A DNA stretch of 9,912 nt from JBLFWJ01 sp047611425 (GTDB taxonomy: Bacteria > Bacteroidota > Bacteroidia > UBA10329). The stretch spans positions 1 to 9,912 of the forward strand of contig JBLFWJ010000128.1 in the NCBI GenBank assembly GCA_047611425.1, given 5' to 3'. Under the pieces are notes generated by a model. The model did no database searches, was not told the origin of the DNA, and saw only the letters and a program-made list of their open reading frames with translations. The position numbers were made by a program, and so were the translations under genes. Of this stretch, positions 1 to 8,377 are shown in pieces. Every line of letters starts with the position of its first letter. Position 1 is the first letter of the stretch.

Positions 1-155
1 TTTTCCATACCGATGGGCCGGTTGTGATCAGTGATGTCAGACTCTTCATAATACATGACCGTTCCATCGTCAGTCATCAATCTGTAAAGCAGACTTCTGC
101 GATCTTGAAAGTTCAATTCGAGGATCAATTCTGGAGTTTGGTTTGAATTATTCAT
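1..155 (-). CDS. Hypothetical protein, N-terminal part only (runs off the left edge)
   Basis: The frame reads leftward from an ATG at 155-153 and stays open for 51 codons to the window edge, so the C-terminus is missing. The visible part begins MNNSNQTPELILELNFQDRR and continues with a polar, acidic stretch (TDDGTVMYYEESDITDHN) that looks like a soluble protein. There is no signal peptide or membrane segment. I do not recognise the family. The sequence just upstream reads GGAGTT about 18 nt from the ATG, too far for a normal ribosome site, which is usual in Bacteroidota. A perfect hairpin lies 45-61 nt upstream (200-216). The choice of strand and frame rests on protein-like composition and absence of stops in a short stretch, so confidence is moderate. 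Confidence 0.5.
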   Translation of the reverse strand, partial: MNNSNQTPELILELNFQDRRSLLYRLMTDDGTVMYYEESDITDHNRPIGME

Positions 156-199
156 GGCGTTTGTTTTTCGATTAACTCCAACAAACAGACTAACCCAGA

Positions 200-216
200 C
201 CGTAAACTATTTACGG
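200..216. repeat. Perfect inverted repeat upstream of the leftward gene
   Basis: CCGTAAA (200-206) and TTTACGG (210-216) are perfect reverse complements around a 3-nt CTA spacer. The repeat lies between the leftward gene start at 155 and a run of nine A (nine T on the minus strand) just beyond it. It could be an operator or a small leader hairpin for that gene; the sequence does not decide between these. Confidence 0.4.
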
Positions 217-405
217 AGTGAAAAAAAAACTTCTTAAATGTGCATTGACACTTACGTTCAAGCCTTTGTAAGCGATATTCGAAATCCTCAATTCCAACCA
301 TAAAACACGCTGAGAGAAAATTCAGGTTTGAAATTAGATGCTTTATAAAACGGAGATAGAACACCAATTAATTTAAAGAATGCGGCTTTTATTGTTGGGG
401 ATTGT

Positions 406-438
406 CGGTACAAGCGCAGTCAGTTTGTGCTTGTACCG
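406..438. repeat. 13-bp stem hairpin in the intergenic region
   Basis: CGGTACAAGCGCA (406-418) pairs with TGTGCTTGTACCG (426-438) over 13 positions, with one G-T wobble at 416/428 and a 7-nt loop (419-425). Flanking GGATT (399-403) and AATCC (444-448) can extend the stem beyond a small internal loop. No T-run follows, so it is not a classical intrinsic terminator. It could be a leader-RNA structure for the gene at 597, a small RNA, or a dispersed palindromic element. The pairing is certain; the role is not. Confidence 0.5.
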
Positions 439-596
439 TGGCGAATCCTATTATAAATAGGAGAGGAAGGAGATGTTTCATAGTATCAATGATATTTCGA
501 AAAAGTGAAATAGTCTTAGAACTGTTATTTCCGAGAAAATTTGGTCAACGTTGCTGGATTTGTGTCAGCTTCCGGAGGTAGATTAGGGGTTGAAAC

Positions 597-1424
597 ATGG
601 AATTGAAAAGGAGATTTCCTCGCTTAATAGGGTTAGTCCTATTTGTTACATCATATTCTCATTTTGCTTGGTCGCAAATACCCATCCCGCCCATGATAAG
701 TGAGATAATGTATGATTCTCCTAGACTGTCAGATGATAGTTTGGAGTTTATTGAGATTTATTCCACCGTCAATCGAATGATGGACGGTGAAGAAATAAGA
801 GGGGATATCTATTTCAGATTTCCAGATGAATACATAATGTTTGCGGGCTACCTTATCGTGGCGAGAGACTCAGTTGCGTTTGAACGAAATTTTGGATTAG
901 AGGCGTTTCAATGGGACACATCCATTTTACCAGATCAGGGCGGCCTGCTCGTTTTTATGGATTCGATTTTCTATTATAATCATGCACCATGGCCAGAGAA
1001 CGCAAACGGAACTGGGGCTTCAATTGGAATTGGCGATGCATGGCATTACACAAGTTTGGGTGAAAACTGGTGTGAATCTTCGAATAATACTGGTATTGTG
1101 ATAGATGGCATTACTATTTATGCGGACCCCGGAGAATTTAGCAATTGTAATTCCACTGAGATTATTGAAATCGTTGAAGAGTCGAAATTTAAAATCTTCC
1201 CAAATCCATCAGATGGTCAGTTTAATTTAAATCTGCCTGTGGATTTGAGGCAGAAGGAAATTCAGATTTTGGATTTGTCAGGTAAATTGATGCATCAATG
1301 TACTGTCAACGCTGGTTCAACCACCAAAACGTTTAATCTGAACCTAGAATCAGGATGCTACATCTTAAAGGCTTTCATCGGTGAAAGTATTATTACGGAA
1401 TTCTTGATTATTTCATCAGAATAG
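597..1424 (+). CDS. Secreted lamin-tail-like protein with T9SS type A sorting domain
   Basis: This 275-residue protein is predicted to be exported and handled by the type IX secretion system. Residues 1-26 form a signal peptide (basic start, hydrophobic core LIGLVLFVTSY, cleavage likely before Q27 in AWSQ). Residues of about 30-180 resemble a lamin-tail domain (LTD) of the bacterial surface type: ISEIMYDSP, then LEFIEIYS, FAGYLIVARD, and a WPENANGTGASI segment. Residues of about 195-275 are the sorting tail, recognisable from KIFPNPSDGQF, the IQILDLSGKL strand pair and the closing ESGCYILKAFIGES. LTD domains occur in extracellular proteins and are thought to mediate adhesion or surface attachment, so the exact job is inferred only loosely. 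The ATG at 597 is chosen because it gives a complete signal peptide. The next gene is convergent, 26 nt away, with no clear terminator between them. Confidence 0.85.
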   Translation: MELKRRFPRLIGLVLFVTSYSHFAWSQIPIPPMISEIMYDSPRLSDDSLEFIEIYSTVNRMMDGEEIRGDIYFRFPDEYIMFAGYLIVARDSVAFERNFGLEAFQWDTSILPDQGGLLVFMDSIFYYNHAPWPENANGTGASIGIGDAWHYTSLGENWCESSNNTGIVIDGITIYADPGEFSNCNSTEIIEIVEESKFKIFPNPSDGQFNLNLPVDLRQKEIQILDLSGKLMHQCTVNAGSTTKTFNLNLESGCYILKAFIGESIITEFLIISSE

Positions 1425-1450
1425 CAAGCAATTCTTTCAGGTATTTGGTC

Positions 1451-2008
1451 TCAATTGAATTTGATTCCATGCGTGGAAAGTAGTCCAGGCAATCCATCCA
1501 ACGAAAACCGGGAGCCCTTCATTCTATTTCTTTCGGGTTCGATTGCAAAATGTGAAGCGGATCTGAAATCAACTTTTTCCAAGTTGGTTTCCTCGAAGAC
1601 GGCCTTCAATAAATCACAATCATCAAAACTCGACTTAGAAAGATTGGCGGATGAAAACTCGGCTTCATGCAGTTGGCAATTCTTGAACTCGGTACCACCT
1701 AAAGGCAATTCGTAGAATGAGCATAGCGTCATCTGACAGTTGGAAAAGCCAACCTGAAGTAGAAATGGGTTGCACAGTTCAAAACGGATTCCCACCATTT
1801 TGCAATCGACAAACTCAATCTCCTTTAGGGCTGTATTTGCCATGTTTGCCATACTTAAGTCACAATCCTCAAACCGACACCCTACAAAGTTGGTGTGCGA
1901 AAGATCGGCCTTGGCGAAGTTGCAATTTCGAAACGTACACTCCTTCACTTCCTCTTTTCGCAGGCCAATTTCACGAAAGTCCTTTCCTATTATTTCTTCA
2001 TCGATCAT
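1451..2008 (-). CDS. Pentapeptide-repeat protein, Qnr-like
   Basis: The 185-residue product consists almost entirely of pentapeptide repeats (A(D/N)Lxx type), with F, L or M every fifth residue: CTFRNCNFAKADLSHTNF, CRFEDCDLSMANM, EFKNCQLHEAEFSSANL, CDLLKAVFEETNL. Such proteins fold into a right-handed quadrilateral beta helix. The CDLSMA segment and the closing RMKGSRFSLDGLPGLLSTHG resemble the end of the Qnr/MfpA group, whose members mimic DNA and bind gyrase or topoisomerase IV. This copy is a little shorter than Qnr (about 215 residues), and quinolone protection is not shown. I chose the ATG at 2008-2006. The frame stays open upstream to a TTG at 2098 that would add a hydrophobic stretch (GALLILGIASIINFG), but this would abut the start of the divergent nuclease gene and uses a rare start. 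The 90-bp gap 2009-2098 should hold both promoters. Confidence 0.85.
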   Translation of the reverse strand: MIDEEIIGKDFREIGLRKEEVKECTFRNCNFAKADLSHTNFVGCRFEDCDLSMANMANTALKEIEFVDCKMVGIRFELCNPFLLQVGFSNCQMTLCSFYELPLGGTEFKNCQLHEAEFSSANLSKSSFDDCDLLKAVFEETNLEKVDFRSASHFAIEPERNRMKGSRFSLDGLPGLLSTHGIKFN

Positions 2009-2098
2009 AATGCCGAAGTTAATTATCGAAGCAATTCCTAGGATCAACAACGCTCCTAATTCTCTACCTTCCCAACCTGCAAAAGCATCGTAATTCAA

Positions 2099-4882
2099 AT
2101 GCCAAAATCCTTCCTTTCTACTATTGCTGAGAATCTAATTTCCGAGTTTGGAGGCGACATGAGCAAAGTTCATGTCGTGTTTCCGAATAGAAGAGCAGGC
2201 AGGTTCCTCAAAAAGGAATTAATGGAGCTGGCCGAAACAACCATTCTTGCTCCTCAGATCACTTCTGTAGAAGACTTTGTGCGTGATATGTGCGGCTTGG
2301 ATATCATTGATTCAAATGCATTGATGTTGGAGTTTTTTCGGGTCTATAAAAAGGTAAGTAAGGCCGATGACACAACGTTGTCTCAATTCTTAAGATGGGC
2401 CACAACATTTCTTGGGGATCTTGATGAGATCGACCTAGAAATGGTTGACGCCAAGGAGATGTTTGAAACCTTGTATTCAGCAAAGCGAATTGAAAGCTGG
2501 GAGTTGGACGAGGAGGGCATAACGGAGTTTCAACAGCGACACTTGGATCACGTTTCCAAGTTTCCATCTTATTACGAGGCATTGCACAGCAGCTTGATGC
2601 AGCGTGGAATGGCTTACCGTGGAATGGCCTACCGAACCCTAGCCGATATGCTGGAATCAGAAGGCGTGTCAAAGCGGATTGATCATGTCTGGTTCGTAGG
2701 ATTCAATGCACTGTACAAAGTGGAGGAACAGATTATGTCCACGCTAGTGGATTCTGGAAAAGGCCGAGTTTTCTTTGATACGGATGATGCTTATTTAAGC
2801 GATTCGATCAATGAAGCAGGGTCGTTTTTTCGAGAATACAAACAGGATCGGGCCCTCGGGAAGGACTTTAAAGAGTCGGAAACCAATTTGAATGAGCTTG
2901 AGCGAAAAGTTCAAATCGTGCCGGTTCCCGGGTCGGTTGGTCAGGTGGAAGCAGCGGCAACGATTCTTTCAAATATTTCGAGCGAAGCAGGTTTCAATCC
3001 CATTAAAACGGCCATCGTTTTAAACGACAATAAACTGCTACAACCTTTACTAAGTGCACTTCCATCGGGTCAGTTGGTATTCAATCTTACCATGGGATTT
3101 CCCTTTCGGCAAAGCGCTTTGGCACAATTTGTAGACAGCTGGTTGACGTTTCAGATATACGGATCTGACAATCCTGGGAGGTACCATCATCGTATTCTGG
3201 AGACACTGGTTAAGCAATCTTTGTCTGGGCAGATTCTGGGAACGGTGCAGCCTGCACTCGTCAAGTTGACGAAATCTCAGGTCTATATTCCGTCAAAAGA
3301 GATTGACTCGATAATTGAAAGTTCTGAAGCTGGAATGCTTTTGTTGAGTCAAGTTTCTGATCCTCTGGAAGCGATTGAGCGGCTAACTGCCATTTGTGAA
3401 TCACTGCAATCTGACGAGCAATCCACTAAATCCTTTGGGGTTCAAGAATTCTTAGGATCACTGATTAAAATATTGGCTGATCTATCAGGGTTCTTTCGAA
3501 TTGAAACCAAGTTGGGTGGATTGCACGAATTGCAAATGCTTTGGAATCAACTCAAACGGCAAACGCAAGTTCCGTTTGAAGGTGAGCCGTTGCAAGGAGT
3601 TCAGGTAATGGGAATGCTGGAAACCAGAGTCTTAGATTTTGACAATGTGATTATGATTGGGGCCAACGAAGGCTCCTTACCAGCCAACTCCGACAAACCA
3701 ACTTACATTCCGTTTGACATCAGGCGACAGGCTGGAATGCGAACAGACCGTGATCAAGATGCGGTGGCTTCGTATCACTTTCAGAGGTTAATGCAACGAT
3801 GTGTTAATGCTTATCTGATCTTCGATTCTGATGCGGATTCTCCTTCAAAAGGAGAGGCCAGTCGATTTATGGCTCAAGTGCAAATGGAGCCGTGGAAGAA
3901 TACAGCGGTTTCGAATTTGAAAATTGATCTTCCCTCGTTTTTGATTGAGAATGGTGAAGAGATTAGCATAGATAAAGGGTCATTTGAATTAGAAGCCTTG
4001 GCCAAGTATTTTGAACGTGGCGTTTCGCCTTCTGGTCTCAACACGTATCTGAGTTGCAAACTGAAATTCTACTACCGATATATTCTGAAACTTGGTGAGG
4101 CCGATGAGCTAAGCGAGTCAATGGACCACGCTGAGTTTGGTACGGTGGTTCATGATTCGCTTGAAACGATTTATAAGCCGTTTCTGGATCAGGAATTAAC
4201 GGTGGATGGACTTAAGGAGAAACGTGCCATAGTAAGTGACACGATTGAAAGTCATTTCCTAAATACGATGGAGCACCTAAAGGAGATAGCCGGAAGAGAC
4301 CTACTCTACGTTGGTGTGGCAAAAGGCTATGTAGATAAGGTGATTGAGCGTGATATCGCACATCTGAAAAAGTACGGCCCAGGTTCGTTAGAGATTGTTG
4401 ATGTAGAATTGGACGCCAAACGAGCATTGGAAGTTGACCTTCCGGCTCCGTTTACAACCGTTTCAATTGGAGGTAGGATCGACCGAATTGATAAACTGGA
4501 AAACGGAGATCATCTTGTATTGGATTACAAAACCGGTAGTGTAAAACCAACTGATTTAAAGGCGAAAACCATTGAGGAAATCCTTGATAAATCGAAGGAA
4601 AAAATCATCCAATTGGCACTATACGGACTGATGCTTGAAGGAACTTATTTAAGTTCCGATACATTCAAATTCGGTATTGCTTCGCTTCGAAATGACGCTC
4701 CTCCTTTTCTCCTTGATATTGAAGGGCAGACAGTATTCCAGTTAAGGGAAATCTCAGAAACGGTTGGGCCGATCATCAAATCGGTGATTCAAGAAATGGC
4801 TAACCAAGCCACTCCTTTTAATCAAACCGAAGATCAAACCAAATGCAAGTATTGCCAGTACGCAGGTATTTGTAATAGGTGA
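2099..4882 (+). CDS. AddB-like PD-(D/E)XK nuclease with iron-sulfur staple
   Basis: This 927-residue protein belongs to the AddB-like family in which a degenerate helicase-like body carries a C-terminal RecB-type nuclease domain. The N-terminus (VHVVFPNRRAGRFLKKEL, about residues 24-41) is typical of the Bacteroidota family and lacks a P-loop. The middle segment has LETRVLDFDNVIMIGANEGS and a conserved ASYHFQRLM. The nuclease domain shows H685 (FGTVVHDSLE), D795 in GGRIDRID, and D809-Y-K811 in VLDYKTG, the metal-binding and catalytic motif. C653 together with C916, C919 and C925 (CKYCQYAGIC at the very end) form the four-cysteine 4Fe-4S staple seen in AddB. By family knowledge it should act in processing DNA double-strand ends for recombination together with an AddA-like helicase-nuclease; no such partner lies in this window. 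The ATG at 2099 fits the family start. A GMAYRGMAYR doublet (2608-2637) is a tandem 15-bp repeat within the gene. Confidence 0.9.
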   Translation: MPKSFLSTIAENLISEFGGDMSKVHVVFPNRRAGRFLKKELMELAETTILAPQITSVEDFVRDMCGLDIIDSNALMLEFFRVYKKVSKADDTTLSQFLRWATTFLGDLDEIDLEMVDAKEMFETLYSAKRIESWELDEEGITEFQQRHLDHVSKFPSYYEALHSSLMQRGMAYRGMAYRTLADMLESEGVSKRIDHVWFVGFNALYKVEEQIMSTLVDSGKGRVFFDTDDAYLSDSINEAGSFFREYKQDRALGKDFKESETNLNELERKVQIVPVPGSVGQVEAAATILSNISSEAGFNPIKTAIVLNDNKLLQPLLSALPSGQLVFNLTMGFPFRQSALAQFVDSWLTFQIYGSDNPGRYHHRILETLVKQSLSGQILGTVQPALVKLTKSQVYIPSKEIDSIIESSEAGMLLLSQVSDPLEAIERLTAICESLQSDEQSTKSFGVQEFLGSLIKILADLSGFFRIETKLGGLHELQMLWNQLKRQTQVPFEGEPLQGVQVMGMLETRVLDFDNVIMIGANEGSLPANSDKPTYIPFDIRRQAGMRTDRDQDAVASYHFQRLMQRCVNAYLIFDSDADSPSKGEASRFMAQVQMEPWKNTAVSNLKIDLPSFLIENGEEISIDKGSFELEALAKYFERGVSPSGLNTYLSCKLKFYYRYILKLGEADELSESMDHAEFGTVVHDSLETIYKPFLDQELTVDGLKEKRAIVSDTIESHFLNTMEHLKEIAGRDLLYVGVAKGYVDKVIERDIAHLKKYGPGSLEIVDVELDAKRALEVDLPAPFTTVSIGGRIDRIDKLENGDHLVLDYKTGSVKPTDLKAKTIEEILDKSKEKIIQLALYGLMLEGTYLSSDTFKFGIASLRNDAPPFLLDIEGQTVFQLREISETVGPIIKSVIQEMANQATPFNQTEDQTKCKYCQYAGICNR

Positions 4883-4934
4883 GAAACGCTACCTATCCTA
4901 ATCGTATCGTCTTGTATGGGAATCTGCATGACAG

Positions 4935-4961
4935 TTGCAACACACGTTTATCGTAAATTCG
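4935..4961 (+). promoter_or_regulatory. Possible Bacteroidota-type promoter for the large T9SS protein
   Basis: TTG at 4935-4937 and TAAATTCG at 4954-4961 resemble the Bacteroidota -33 (TTG) and -7 (TAnnTTTG) boxes. The spacing of 16 nt is slightly short for the usual range and the -7 box has one mismatch. It lies 18 nt upstream of the gene start at 4979. The call is weak and based on pattern alone. Confidence 0.25.
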
Positions 4962-4978
4962 CGCTGCATTAAAAATTA

Positions 4979-7891
4979 ATGATGAAGAAATTCTACCTCC
5001 TACCCGTTGCTATGATTATTTCTTTGGCAATGATGTCGAATCTGGCTTTCGCTCAATGCGGCCCATGTACGCCAAACGAAGCCTTGCTGACACCAGCAAG
5101 TAACTATCCGGAAGGAGCACTTGCTCCTGATCCAGCCCCACCCGTTGTACAGGGTTCAAGCTATGATGAGGTAATTACTTACGTTATGCCGGCAACCTAT
5201 GATGCTGGCCCTCCAGTTGGAGTTGTTGAGGTAACGCAGGTGATAGTTTCAACCATCACTGGTTTGCCTGCAGGAATACAGTGGAATTGTGGTGTTTCAA
5301 ACTGCACGTATTTTCCACAGGATTATCAATATGGTTGCGTCCATTTTTGTGGTACTACATACGTTACTCCAGGTGTTTACGATATAGAAGTAACCGTGCT
5401 TGGTACCGCTTTAGGTGTTACGCAGCCTTCTTCATTCAATACTCAAATTGAGGTGTTACCAGCAACAGGTGGCAATACAGGATTCTCTTTTGCGCCAATC
5501 GCTGGTTGCGATTCTGTCAATTCAGCATTTGAAGGATTGATTGATGGATCCCCAAATCCAACTACTTACGATTGGACGTTTGCGAACGGAAATACATCTT
5601 CGGATCAAATCCCTGTTAACCAACCATTTACAACGCCTGGTGATAATGAAGTAACCCTAGTTACCACTATTTGGGATTACGTTTTGGAATCCGTTACAGC
5701 CACCACGGTCAGTAACCAATGGTGTGGTGATGTTGAAGAAATAGATTTATTTGGCCAATGTCAAGGAGCACCTGATATGGTTTGGGACCTAAGCAGTGGT
5801 AATGGAGCTATTATTTCTAGCGGGGATGAAGTAGCAAACAACACGACCGCAACATGGAGTAATATCGGCTTGGTAATGGCACCAGGTGATGGCCCATTCT
5901 CATTTCAATTTCAGGATGTAGATGCGGTTTCTCAATGGGATGATCTTGGTGGGCCGTCTTTTAATATTACTGGACCCGGAACTTTTTCGTCTACTGGAAA
6001 TCATGTGAGTGTTAGTTATACGATTGGACTTGTAGCTCAAACCGTACTTACAAATGTTGATACAGTAGTTGTGAACGTTTCTCCTGCAGATGCGGTAATT
6101 GCCAACAACGGAGATGACGCATTTTGTGAAGGAGACTCAACAGAATTGACCGTTTCTGGAAGCGCAGGGTTAGACGTACAATGGTTCTCTGGAGGAGTAG
6201 AAATTCCAGGAGCAAATAGTACATCTCTTTGGGTTGATTCTACAGGCTCTTATTCTGTAACTATCGTAGATGCGAATACAGCCTGCGGTGCTGGATCAAA
6301 CAATTACAGCGTAACTGTGGAAGGATTTCCGCCTATTCCAGTTATAGCATACAACGCAGCTATGGGTTACTTGGAAGTGACCAACGGAAGTGGGTTTGAT
6401 GCACAATGGTTCTTGGATGGCATCGCCATTCCTGGTGCCGATGGGCCAACCTTCGCTGGTGTTACCACAAGCGGGCCTTACACCGTTGAACTTTCAAGCA
6501 GCATAGGATGTTCCCAAATGTCATTCCCTTATACATTATGTATTCCAGGAGCCGTTCAGCCTTTAAACAACGATACAGTATGCTGTGGCGACCAATTAAC
6601 GTTGGTAGCGGAAGGATTTACAACCAACAGTACTTCGTCTGTTATTTGGGGTATGACCACAGAAGCCGATGGCCCAATTGAGTCTCAAGCGGATGCTGAT
6701 GCAGCTCTTACGAATAATGGAATTTTTACTGGTAGCAACGACACGCTTTTATGGGAAAGGAACTGCGCTACACTAAACGATAGTTTAGAAACAGGCAGTT
6801 TCTATTTTACACCGTTTACTGCTCAGGATACTGAGCAAGAGCCACTAGTCTGGGATACCTTAAATGCCGACTGTCGACCAAACGGATTGATGTGTCCTAC
6901 ATTGATTGGAGCCGACAGTACATGGGAAATATTCCCTATGATTTTCACGTTCCCTGATGGAACTACTTTGAACGTTAACGATGAATTGGCTTTCGGACTT
7001 CCATTAAGCCAACCATTATTGGACCTTGCAGGAGGGTTGCCATGCTTGAACCTTACAGATTTGTTTGCTGGTGATCCAAATGGATTGTGGTCAATTACTT
7101 TGACCAACACTGGCCCGGTTGGCATCGATATGGGTGTTCCAGATTTCTTAGTAGTGAATTTTGCTGATAGCTGCAGTTTGATCACGGAAGATCAGATTTA
7201 CACGATTCCGGGTATCGATTTATTTGTGGCGCCAGGCGCATCTGCCGAAGCTCAGTTTTGGGTGCCACCATTGCCAGGCGGCTTTCCAACAGTCGAGGAG
7301 GATTGTGCGGCATTCGGTACCCCACAACTCGTTCACTTTGTAGATTGCTACCCAGAATTAACAAATACGTTGGAAAGCACATGTTTTTCGGTAGACAATA
7401 CATCATTAGATCCTAATGGTCCCAATGGATATATAGACATAACCACAGCAGGTGGAACACCTCCATACACTTATCTATGGGACGATGGTTCAACATTGGA
7501 GGATCACCAGCAGCTATGGCCTGGAACATACACCGTAGTGGTAACCGATGCCAACGGATTCTCCTATACTACCTCATGCACCGTTGGAGGAACAAATGTG
7601 GGTATGGAAGAATTGACTCAATTCGGTTTCAGCTTGGAGCAGAATATTCCTAATCCAGCTAACGGAACTACGGTAATTCCATTTGTATCTGAGTTGCCGA
7701 GAGATTATGTGTTTACGATTACTGCGGTTGATGGACGAGTTGCATTTGAACAGAATGTGCGAGCACAAACCGGAATGAATAGAGTAGAGGTAGCGCTTCA
7801 CAATCTAAGTGCTGGCGCCTATTACTATTCTTTGAGTAATGGTACAGACCGGATGACCAAGCGAATGATGGTGATGGGAGATCAGAAGTAA
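4979..7891 (+). CDS. Large multidomain T9SS type A surface or secreted protein
   Basis: The 970-residue product has a signal peptide (MMKKFYLLPVAMIISLAMMS, cleavage likely before Q26 in AFAQ) and a T9SS type A sorting tail (about residues 882-970: FSLEQNIPNPANGTTVIPF, ITAVDGRV, LSAGAYYYSLSNG). Between them are beta-sandwich modules: a PKD-like segment (about 170-240, TYDWTFANGNTSS), two Ig-like repeats (about 379-437 with VQWFSGGVEIPGANS and 451-514 with AQWFLDGIAIPGADG), a segment resembling a proprotein-convertase P-domain (about 654-731, GLWSITLTNTGPVGIDMG), and an SprB-type repeat (about 822-866, GGTPPYTYLWDDGS then PGTYTVVVTDANG). No catalytic domain is seen, so adhesion, matrix or gliding-related surface roles are the likely options. 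Many cysteines in the export-exposed part suggest disulfides. Two ATGs in a row (4979 and 4982) make the exact start uncertain by one residue. An intrinsic terminator follows. Confidence 0.9.
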   Translation: MMKKFYLLPVAMIISLAMMSNLAFAQCGPCTPNEALLTPASNYPEGALAPDPAPPVVQGSSYDEVITYVMPATYDAGPPVGVVEVTQVIVSTITGLPAGIQWNCGVSNCTYFPQDYQYGCVHFCGTTYVTPGVYDIEVTVLGTALGVTQPSSFNTQIEVLPATGGNTGFSFAPIAGCDSVNSAFEGLIDGSPNPTTYDWTFANGNTSSDQIPVNQPFTTPGDNEVTLVTTIWDYVLESVTATTVSNQWCGDVEEIDLFGQCQGAPDMVWDLSSGNGAIISSGDEVANNTTATWSNIGLVMAPGDGPFSFQFQDVDAVSQWDDLGGPSFNITGPGTFSSTGNHVSVSYTIGLVAQTVLTNVDTVVVNVSPADAVIANNGDDAFCEGDSTELTVSGSAGLDVQWFSGGVEIPGANSTSLWVDSTGSYSVTIVDANTACGAGSNNYSVTVEGFPPIPVIAYNAAMGYLEVTNGSGFDAQWFLDGIAIPGADGPTFAGVTTSGPYTVELSSSIGCSQMSFPYTLCIPGAVQPLNNDTVCCGDQLTLVAEGFTTNSTSSVIWGMTTEADGPIESQADADAALTNNGIFTGSNDTLLWERNCATLNDSLETGSFYFTPFTAQDTEQEPLVWDTLNADCRPNGLMCPTLIGADSTWEIFPMIFTFPDGTTLNVNDELAFGLPLSQPLLDLAGGLPCLNLTDLFAGDPNGLWSITLTNTGPVGIDMGVPDFLVVNFADSCSLITEDQIYTIPGIDLFVAPGASAEAQFWVPPLPGGFPTVEEDCAAFGTPQLVHFVDCYPELTNTLESTCFSVDNTSLDPNGPNGYIDITTAGGTPPYTYLWDDGSTLEDHQQLWPGTYTVVVTDANGFSYTTSCTVGGTNVGMEELTQFGFSLEQNIPNPANGTTVIPFVSELPRDYVFTITAVDGRVAFEQNVRAQTGMNRVEVALHNLSAGAYYYSLSNGTDRMTKRMMVMGDQK

Positions 7892-7921
7892 AACGTACTT
7901 CGAGTTTCAATAAGGAAATTT

Positions 7922-7958
7922 AAAGCCTCATTCGCAAAAGCGGATGGGGCTTTCTTTT
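7922..7958 (+). terminator. Intrinsic terminator after the large T9SS protein
   Basis: A 14-bp stem (7922-7935 with 7940-7953, two or three G-T wobbles) closes on an AAAA loop (7936-7939), and the stem's own TTT continues into CTTTT (7951-7958). It starts 31 nt after the stop codon of the 4979-7891 gene and separates it from the LuxR-type genes to the right. Confidence 0.9.
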
Positions 7959-7983
7959 AGGTCAAAAAGTATTGGTTTAAGCA

Positions 7984-8250
7984 ATGCCCTTAAGGGTTCT
8001 GAAATCTTCACAAGCAGACCTTATGGACGAAACCATCAATCGAAACCATTACGATTCTCTTTCTAAACGAGAAGTTCAAGTATTAGTCTTAGTGTCAAAA
8101 GGAGTATCAAGCCAGCATATCGCTGATGCGCTGTTTTTGAGCAGGAATACGGTGTATAATCATCGAAAGAATATGCTTCGCAAAACTGGCTTGAAGAATT
8201 CGGCAGAGCTTATTCGGTATGGCATGCTTACCGGCCTAATTGGGAATTAA
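7984..8250 (+). CDS. Stand-alone LuxR/GerE-type HTH regulator, copy 1
   Basis: This 88-residue protein is little more than a LuxR C-terminal DNA-binding domain (GerE type) preceded by about 26 residues. The domain runs from SLSKREVQVLVLVSKGVSS through IADALFLSRNTVYNHRKNML to KTGLKNSAELIRYGMLTGLI, matching the family pattern S-x-R-E, IA..L.LS..TV..H..N...K.G. There is no receiver, ligand-binding or sensor domain; the Bacillus regulator GerE (about 74 residues) is a precedent for such a minimal form. The ATG at 7984 lies only 26 nt past the terminator T-run, so the internal ATG at 8023 (MDETINRNHYDSL, 75 residues) leaves more room for a promoter and may be the true start. A perfect palindrome CCCTTAAGGG (7987-7996) overlaps the upstream part. 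Copies 2 and 3 are more alike to each other than to this one, and no small membrane frame follows it. Confidence 0.8.
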   Translation: MPLRVLKSSQADLMDETINRNHYDSLSKREVQVLVLVSKGVSSQHIADALFLSRNTVYNHRKNMLRKTGLKNSAELIRYGMLTGLIGN

Positions 8251-8281
8251 TGATGGCATAAATGACGACTACCTCCAATAG

Positions 8282-8323
8282 ATAGCTATAAATGGCTATT
8301 AAAATGACTACTAATGGCTATTG
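8282..8323 (+). promoter_or_regulatory. Tandem operator-like element of cassette A, with possible promoter
   Basis: Two related 14-bp sites, AGCTATAAATGGCT (8284-8297) and GACTACTAATGGCT (8306-8319), end in the same half-site and are spaced 22 bp apart, about two helical turns. The 42-bp block matches 36 of 42 positions with the block at 8949-8990 in front of regulator copy 3. The element is followed directly by TTG (8321-8323), and TAATTTG lies 20 nt further on (8344-8350), which resembles a Bacteroidota -33/-7 pair with a -7 box one base short. This would put the sites just upstream of -33, a position typical for activators. Duplication of the block makes it credible as a regulatory site; which protein binds it is inferred. 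Confidence 0.55.
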
Positions 8324-8377
8324 CCTAGATGCAAGGTGTTGAATAATTTGGACACCGTGTTACTGCAAGCCCATAAT

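Larger units (their letters stand above)
156..596. other. Gene-poor intergenic region of about 440 bases
   Basis: No convincing protein gene is visible here on either strand. The region separates the leftward gene ending at the left edge from the rightward secreted protein at 597, so it should hold both promoters, but no clean Bacteroidota -33/-7 pair (TTG and TAnnTTTG) stands out. It contains the hairpin at 200-216, a longer hairpin at 406-438, a 26-codon ATG frame (380-460) with a signal-peptide-like hydrophobic stretch, and a purine-rich tract (460-472) in front of an 11-codon frame (473-508). None of the short frames can be called a gene from sequence alone. Confidence 0.5.

Noticed and set aside
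152..301. Minus-strand frame of 49 codons from ATG 301, ending in ATGA overlap with the leftward gene start at 155
   Set aside because: The overlap is suggestive, but the translation has a TTT run, many C and F residues and no recognisable pattern. It looks like intergenic sequence, with the 200-216 hairpin inside it.
1455..2093. Several plus-strand open frames of 86-107 codons opposite the pentapeptide gene
   Set aside because: They are antisense shadows of a clear pentapeptide-repeat gene and show no protein-like features.
2609..2638. Tandem 15-bp repeat encoding GMAYRGMAYR in the nuclease gene as a possible recent duplication
   Set aside because: The two units already differ at a silent position, and the family commonly has a similar motif here, so it need not be recent or unusual.
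8321..8377. TTG start at 8321 for regulator copy 2, giving an 82-residue protein
   Set aside because: The aligned frame in copy 3 hits TGA immediately after the corresponding TTG, and the TTG is the last part of the conserved operator block. A downstream start is more likely.
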